A stretch of DNA of 64,000 nt from positions 1 to 64,000 of the forward strand of contig NZ_JAATVV010000005.1 in NCBI RefSeq assembly GCF_013184775.1. The letters are read 5' to 3'. Shown piece by piece: positions 62,077-64,000 of the stretch. The notes beneath the pieces are model-generated. The model did not search any database. It worked only from the letters and a program-made list of their open reading frames with translations, and was not told the DNA's origin. This stretch comes from Martelella sp. HB161492. Lineage in GTDB: Bacteria; Pseudomonadota; Alphaproteobacteria; Rhizobiales; Rhizobiaceae. Position numbers and translations under genes: made by a program. Each line of letters opens with the position of its first letter. The stretch's first letter is position 1.

Positions 62077-64000
62077 ATGAACACCTTACTGTCGCATTTT
62101 ATGAAGCTAGAGGCAGACGCCAGAGGCGAGACCTGCGCGGCCACCCTCACCAACGAGGATGGATATGACCTCTGGCTGCGCTATCTGCCGCAGCCGGAAG
62201 ACCGGCGCACGCATATCCTTGAACATGCATCAATGCTGATTGCCGGTGCAGACAGCCCCACCATTCTGGTGGCCCAGGAGGAACTTGAACACGCGCTTTT
62301 CGCCATGACGCTCCACTGTGTGCCAAAGGCCGAACCATCCACCATCGGCGATGGCGCGATCATCATCGGAACCCCTGAAGGTAATCCGCTTATCGCATCG
62401 GCGGCACTGCCACTTGATGATCTCGGCCCCGAGGGCTATCTGGTTCGGCGCATGACCATGAATGGCTGCAATGTGACGGCCATTGCCGCCGGCAGCGATA
62501 CCGGTGTGCTTTATGGCTGCTTTGCCTTCCTGCGTCATATTCAGACCGGCCGGTCGCTTGCGGCAACGGATCTTCGTTCCCGTCCGAAACTCGATCTCCG
62601 CCTCCTGAACCACTGGGACAATCTCGATGGCACGGTGGAGCGCGGCTATGCGGGTTTCTCGATCTGGGACTGGTGGACGCTGCCGGACTATCAGCAGCAG
62701 CGTTACACGGACTACGCACGGGCCAATGCCTCACTTGGTATCAATGGCACTGTACTCAACAACGTCAACGCAGCTCCGGAAATCCTCACCCCCTTCTATC
62801 TGGAAAAGGCCGCGATGCTGGCAGCGATCTTCCGGCCCTTTGGTCTGAAGGTATTCCTTTCGGTCAATTTCGCCTCACCCGCTGCCCTCGGCGAATGTGA
62901 AACGGCAGATCCGAGCCATCCGGATGTCCAGTCCTGGTGGCAGAACAGGGTCAACGCGATCTATGCCGCCATACCTGATTTCGGCGGCTTTCTGGTCAAG
63001 GCAAATTCCGAAGGACAGCCCGGCCCGGGCGACTATCAGCGCAGCCATGCTGAAGGCGCCAATATGATTGCCGAGGCACTGGCGCCGCATGGCGGCATAC
63101 TGATCTGGCGCGCCTTTGTCTACGCCTCGGATGCCGGAACAGACAGGGCGGGCGAGGCGCTGAACGAGTTTGCGCCGCTGGACGGGCACTTTGCGCCAAA
63201 TGTTCTGGTACAGGTCAAAAACGGTCCGATTGATTTCCAGCCGCGCGAACCCTTCTCGCCGATCTTCGGCAAGCTCACCAAAACCCCTTTGGTGATGGAA
63301 TTCCAGATCACCAAGGAATATCTCGGCCAGGCAACCCACCTTGCCTTTCTCGGCCCCGTCTTCGAAGAGGTGCTGCAATTTGACACCCTGAGCGCCGGCA
63401 GGGGATCGACAATCTCGAAAATCCTGCAGGGAAAGCTCTTCCCGCAGAGGCTGACAGGCATGTCGGGCGTTGCCAATATCGGCTCCGACCGCGACTGGAC
63501 CGGCGGAATATTCAATCAGGCCAACTGGTATGCCTTTGGCAGAATGGCATGGGACCCGGATGACACAGCCCGTGCCATCGCAGAAGACTGGACTCGCATG
63601 ACCTTCAGCAATGAGGCTGCTTTCGTGTCCACAATCGTTGACATGCTGATGCAGTCGCACGAAATCCTTGTCGACTATATGATGCCCTTCGGCCTGCATC
63701 ACCAAGTGGCGACCGGCCATCACTATGGGCCCGGCCCCTGGGTAAACGATCTGGCACGCGCGGAATGGAACCCGACCTATTATAACAGGGCGGATAGCGC
63801 CGGTATCGGCTTCAACCGGCTTGCCGATGGCAGCAATAGCATTGGCCAATATAGCGAAGAGATGCAGGCGCTGTTTTCCGACCCACACGCGTTTGACGAA
63901 CGCTATCTGCTCTGGTTTCATCACATTCCCTGGGATTTCCGCATGAAATCCGGCAAGTCGTTGTGGCAAAGTCTGATCGAGCGTTTCGACAGGGGCGCGG
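62077..64000 (+). CDS. aguA: GH67 alpha-glucuronidase (partial, cut by window end)
   Basis: The frame is open from the ATG at 62077 (an in-frame ATG at 62062 is an alternative) to the window end, 641 codons; GH67 proteins are about 680-700 aa, so little is missing. Family stretches include GFLVKANSEGQPGPGDY, VLVQVKNGPIDFQPREPFSP, EFQITKEYLGQ with catalytic-region carboxylates, and the late HHYGPGPWV and WHHIPWD-type HHIPWDFRM. It removes 4-O-methylglucuronate from the non-reducing end of xylo-oligosaccharides inside the cell, complementing the GH43 enzyme. Confidence 0.9.
   Translation, partial: MNTLLSHFMKLEADARGETCAATLTNEDGYDLWLRYLPQPEDRRTHILEHASMLIAGADSPTILVAQEELEHALFAMTLHCVPKAEPSTIGDGAIIIGTPEGNPLIASAALPLDDLGPEGYLVRRMTMNGCNVTAIAAGSDTGVLYGCFAFLRHIQTGRSLAATDLRSRPKLDLRLLNHWDNLDGTVERGYAGFSIWDWWTLPDYQQQRYTDYARANASLGINGTVLNNVNAAPEILTPFYLEKAAMLAAIFRPFGLKVFLSVNFASPAALGECETADPSHPDVQSWWQNRVNAIYAAIPDFGGFLVKANSEGQPGPGDYQRSHAEGANMIAEALAPHGGILIWRAFVYASDAGTDRAGEALNEFAPLDGHFAPNVLVQVKNGPIDFQPREPFSPIFGKLTKTPLVMEFQITKEYLGQATHLAFLGPVFEEVLQFDTLSAGRGSTISKILQGKLFPQRLTGMSGVANIGSDRDWTGGIFNQANWYAFGRMAWDPDDTARAIAEDWTRMTFSNEAAFVSTIVDMLMQSHEILVDYMMPFGLHHQVATGHHYGPGPWVNDLARAEWNPTYYNRADSAGIGFNRLADGSNSIGQYSEEMQALFSDPHAFDERYLLWFHHIPWDFRMKSGKSLWQSLIERFDRGA

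Noticed and set aside
1-64000. CRISPR array or rRNA operon
   Set aside because: No regularly spaced short repeats and no rRNA-like sequence were seen on reading the window.

Overview
The window looks like an alphaproteobacterial replicon, most likely Hyphomicrobiales (Rhizobium/Agrobacterium/Brucella relatives). The evidence is: high GC, densely packed translationally coupled operons, many ABC and TRAP uptake systems for plant-derived carbon with GntR and LacI regulators, a Ti/RSF1010-type (MOBQ) TraA relaxase with its origin of transfer, and a VirB/VirD4 secretion system. The species cannot be named from sequence alone.

Layout. (1) 0.3-8.1 kb: a plant-ester or polyphenol-like hydrolase cluster. 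It holds two related Tat-exported alpha/beta hydrolases with Ig-like N-termini, a tannase/feruloyl-esterase-type enzyme, a 14-TM DHA2 exporter, an SDR protein lacking the usual Tyr/Lys pair, and a DUF4405 membrane protein. (2) 8.5-17.4 kb: a sugar catabolic module. A 6-phosphogluconate dehydratase-type gene (edd) is divergent from an operon of PfkB kinase, LacD-like class I aldolase, polar-amino-acid-type ABC transporter (two permeases, binding protein, ATPase) and class II fructose-bisphosphate aldolase; a convergent FadR-type GntR gene closes it. The substrate is unknown, but the binding protein suggests an alpha-amino-acid moiety.

(3) 17.5-42.6 kb: an integrated conjugative element or its remains. 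It starts near a truncated 3' half of a tRNA-Arg(CCU) gene (probable att scar) and carries virB1-B2-B3-B4, a small lipoprotein, a second lytic transglycosylase, virB5-B8-B9-B10-B11, a small exported protein, virB6 and virD4. Convergent to these is traA, with an oriT between traA and a small TraD/MobC-like gene. The cargo/maintenance end has a DUF1640 protein, DUF3768, a HigBA-type toxin-antitoxin pair, an ArdC-type antirestriction protein, a pentapeptide-repeat membrane protein and small orphans. No integrase or replication gene is visible. A roughly 335 bp, strongly structured leader occurs twice, directly upstream of the DUF3768 gene and of ardC.

(4) 42.7-51.5 kb: a pectin/rhamnogalacturonan-oligosaccharide locus. 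It has TRAP permeases, a LacI regulator, an unrecognised 832-aa protein that may be a new carbohydrate-active enzyme, kduI, a GH105-type unsaturated glucuronyl hydrolase and a TRAP binding protein. Three promoters in it share a 45 bp element containing a TGAAA-N5-TTTCA dyad. (5) 51.7-54.3 kb: an exported alpha/beta hydrolase divergent from a LacI regulator across a perfect 26 bp palindrome. (6) 54.5-64.0 kb: a glucuronoxylan-oligosaccharide operon with a GntR regulator, an ABC sugar transporter, a GH43 beta-xylosidase-type enzyme and a GH67 alpha-glucuronidase cut by the window edge. ACCATACCA sites lie at both the regulator and the operon promoter.

Taken together this is a plant-polymer scavenging region interrupted by a conjugative element. 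All calls rest on reading motifs and gene order by eye; no database search was run.
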